Origin: Auritidibacter sp. Marseille-P8566
GTDB taxonomy: Bacteria > Bacteroidota > Bacteroidia > Flavobacteriales > Flavobacteriaceae
Assembly: GCA_943325595.2 (NCBI GenBank)
Contig: CALPQA020000010.1
Location: 1 to 15,995, forward strand
DNA: 15,995 nt
Direction of reading: 5' to 3'
Shown here one piece after another: positions 14,832-15,995 of the stretch (position 1 is the stretch's first letter; each line of letters begins with the position of its first letter). The notes under the pieces were generated by a model. It saw nothing but the letters and a program-made list of their open reading frames with translations. It made no database searches and had not been told where the DNA came from. Position numbers and translations under genes: made by a program.

Positions 14832-15995
14832 TTATTTAAACGCTGGAATTCCAGTAATGTCCATTCCAGTAATCAATAAATGAATGTCATGCGTCCCTTC
14901 ATAGGTAATTACTGATTCTAAATTCATCATGTGACGCATTATAGAATATTCACCTGTAATTCCCATTCCGCCCAAAATTTGACGTGCTTCACGAGCAATA
15001 TTAATTGCCATATCAACATTATTTCTTTTGGCCATAGAGATTTGTGGCGTTGTCGCTTTTCCTTCATTTCTCAAAACTCCCAGACGCCATGTTAGCAATT
15101 GTGCTTTGGTGATTTCTGTAATCATTTCAGCCAATTTCTTTTGTTGTAATTGGGTTGCAGCAATTGGTTTCCCAAACTGAATTCTTTCTTTGGCATATCG
15201 CAGCGCAGTATCATAACAATCCATTGCAGCACCAATCGCTCCCCAAGCAATACCATATCGAGCTGAATCCAAACATTGCATTGGAGCACCAAGACCCGTT
15301 TTACCTGTCAATATATTTTCTTTAGGAACTTTTACATTATCAAAAATCAATTCTCCTGTTGCCGAAGCACGAAGCGACCATTTATTATGCGTTTCAGGAG
15401 TGGTAAACCCTTCCATTCCTCGTTCTACAATTAATCCGTGAATTCTTCCCTCTTCATTTTTAGCCCAAACAACTGCAATATCTGCAAAAGGCGCATTCGA
15501 AATCCACATTTTGGCACCATTCAATAAATAATGATCGCCCATATCTTTATAGTTGGTAATCATGCTGCTTGGATCAGAACCGTAATTGGGTTCGGTCAAA
15601 CCGAAACAACCCATGAATTCTCCCGAAGCTAATTTTGGTAAATATTTAACTCGTTGTGCTTCATTTCCGAATTTCCAAATGGGATACATTACCAACGATG
15701 ATTGAACAGAAGCAGTTGAACGAACCCCTGAATCTCCTCTTTCAATTTCTTGCATAATCAAACCATACGAAATTTGGTCTAAACCTGCACCACCATATTC
15801 CTCAGGGATATAAGGACCAAAAGCACCGATGTCAGCCAAACCTTTTATTATTTGTGTTGGAAATTCTGCTCTTTGTGCAAAATCCTCAATTATTGGCGAA
15901 ACTTCACGTTTTACCCACTCACGAGCAGCATCACGCACTAATTTGTGTTCATCGGTCAACAATTCATCAAGGTTATAATAATCTGGAGCTTGAAA
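14832..15995 (-). CDS. gcdH: Glutaryl-CoA dehydrogenase-like acyl-CoA dehydrogenase (5' end cut by window edge)
   Basis: This FAD-dependent acyl-CoA dehydrogenase most resembles glutaryl-CoA dehydrogenase, which oxidises and decarboxylates glutaryl-CoA to crotonyl-CoA in lysine and tryptophan breakdown. The open frame runs through the right edge; 387 codons are visible, starting FQAPDYYNLDE, so only a few N-terminal residues should be missing. A TTG at 15962 is not a convincing start because conserved sequence continues upstream. Counted from the first visible codon, the catalytic Glu366 sits in TYEGTHDIH. Glu85, Arg92 and Ser96 in IERGDSGVRSTAS match human GCDH residues Glu87, Arg94 and Ser98, which bind the glutaryl carboxylate. 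The flavin-side motif CFGLTEPNYGSDPSS and the RYGIAWG and MNLE segments also match. It converges on the adhesin unit and shares its terminator. Confidence 0.87.
   Translation of the reverse strand, partial: FQAPDYYNLDELLTDEHKLVRDAAREWVKREVSPIIEDFAQRAEFPTQIIKGLADIGAFGPYIPEEYGGAGLDQISYGLIMQEIERGDSGVRSTASVQSSLVMYPIWKFGNEAQRVKYLPKLASGEFMGCFGLTEPNYGSDPSSMITNYKDMGDHYLLNGAKMWISNAPFADIAVVWAKNEEGRIHGLIVERGMEGFTTPETHNKWSLRASATGELIFDNVKVPKENILTGKTGLGAPMQCLDSARYGIAWGAIGAAMDCYDTALRYAKERIQFGKPIAATQLQQKKLAEMITEITKAQLLTWRLGVLRNEGKATTPQISMAKRNNVDMAINIAREARQILGGMGITGEYSIMRHMMNLESVITYEGTHDIHLLITGMDITGIPAFK

Noticed and set aside
1..15995. CRISPR array, insertion sequence, prophage or defence system
   Set aside because: No regularly spaced repeats, transposase, integrase, phage or defence-type proteins were recognised on either strand.

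Overview
The window looks like a chromosomal segment of a Flavobacterium-like member of the Bacteroidota. The evidence is low GC content, type IX secretion (T9SS) features (a PorP/SprF family protein and an adhesin with a T9SS C-terminal sorting domain), BamA and UppS of flavobacterial type, weak Shine-Dalgarno signals, and signal peptides that all place Gln at the predicted mature N-terminus. No tRNA, rRNA, CRISPR array, insertion sequence or prophage gene was found. Most of the region is ordinary, well-conserved gene content.

Layout. Positions 10-4969 (+) are a cell-envelope operon: uppS (undecaprenyl diphosphate synthase), bamA (outer-membrane protein insertase) and two tandem ompH/skp-type periplasmic chaperone genes, closed by a strong terminator at 4991-5022. 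murI (glutamate racemase, +) follows at once and runs tail-to-tail into a gamma-carbonic-anhydrase-like gene (-). Upstream of that on the minus strand, and separated from it by a terminator hairpin, is a PorP/SprF family gene without an adhesin partner. A 377-base AT-rich divergent intergenic region separates it from an Nfu-type Fe-S protein gene (+) with a duplicated N-terminal domain. Next come a terminator, a palindromic intergenic repeat and a DUF255/YyaL-type thioredoxin-domain gene (+).

After a 309-base intergenic region with a hairpin lies a 1135-residue T9SS-type adhesin gene (+), and 19 bases after it a 68-residue secreted/membrane protein whose C-terminus resembles a PID-CTERM-type sorting signal. 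A strong bidirectional terminator ends this pair. A glutaryl-CoA dehydrogenase-like gene (-) enters from the right edge and lacks only its first few codons.

How the genes work together. UppS makes the lipid carrier for envelope glycans and MurI makes D-glutamate for peptidoglycan. BamA and the Skp-like chaperones deliver and insert outer-membrane beta-barrels, a class that would include the PorP/SprF protein. The adhesin and its small partner form a separate surface-export unit. The less ordinary points are the small CTERM-like protein beside the adhesin, the very long adhesin leader, the duplicated Nfu N-domain, the intergenic repeat, and start codons placed almost directly after terminators.
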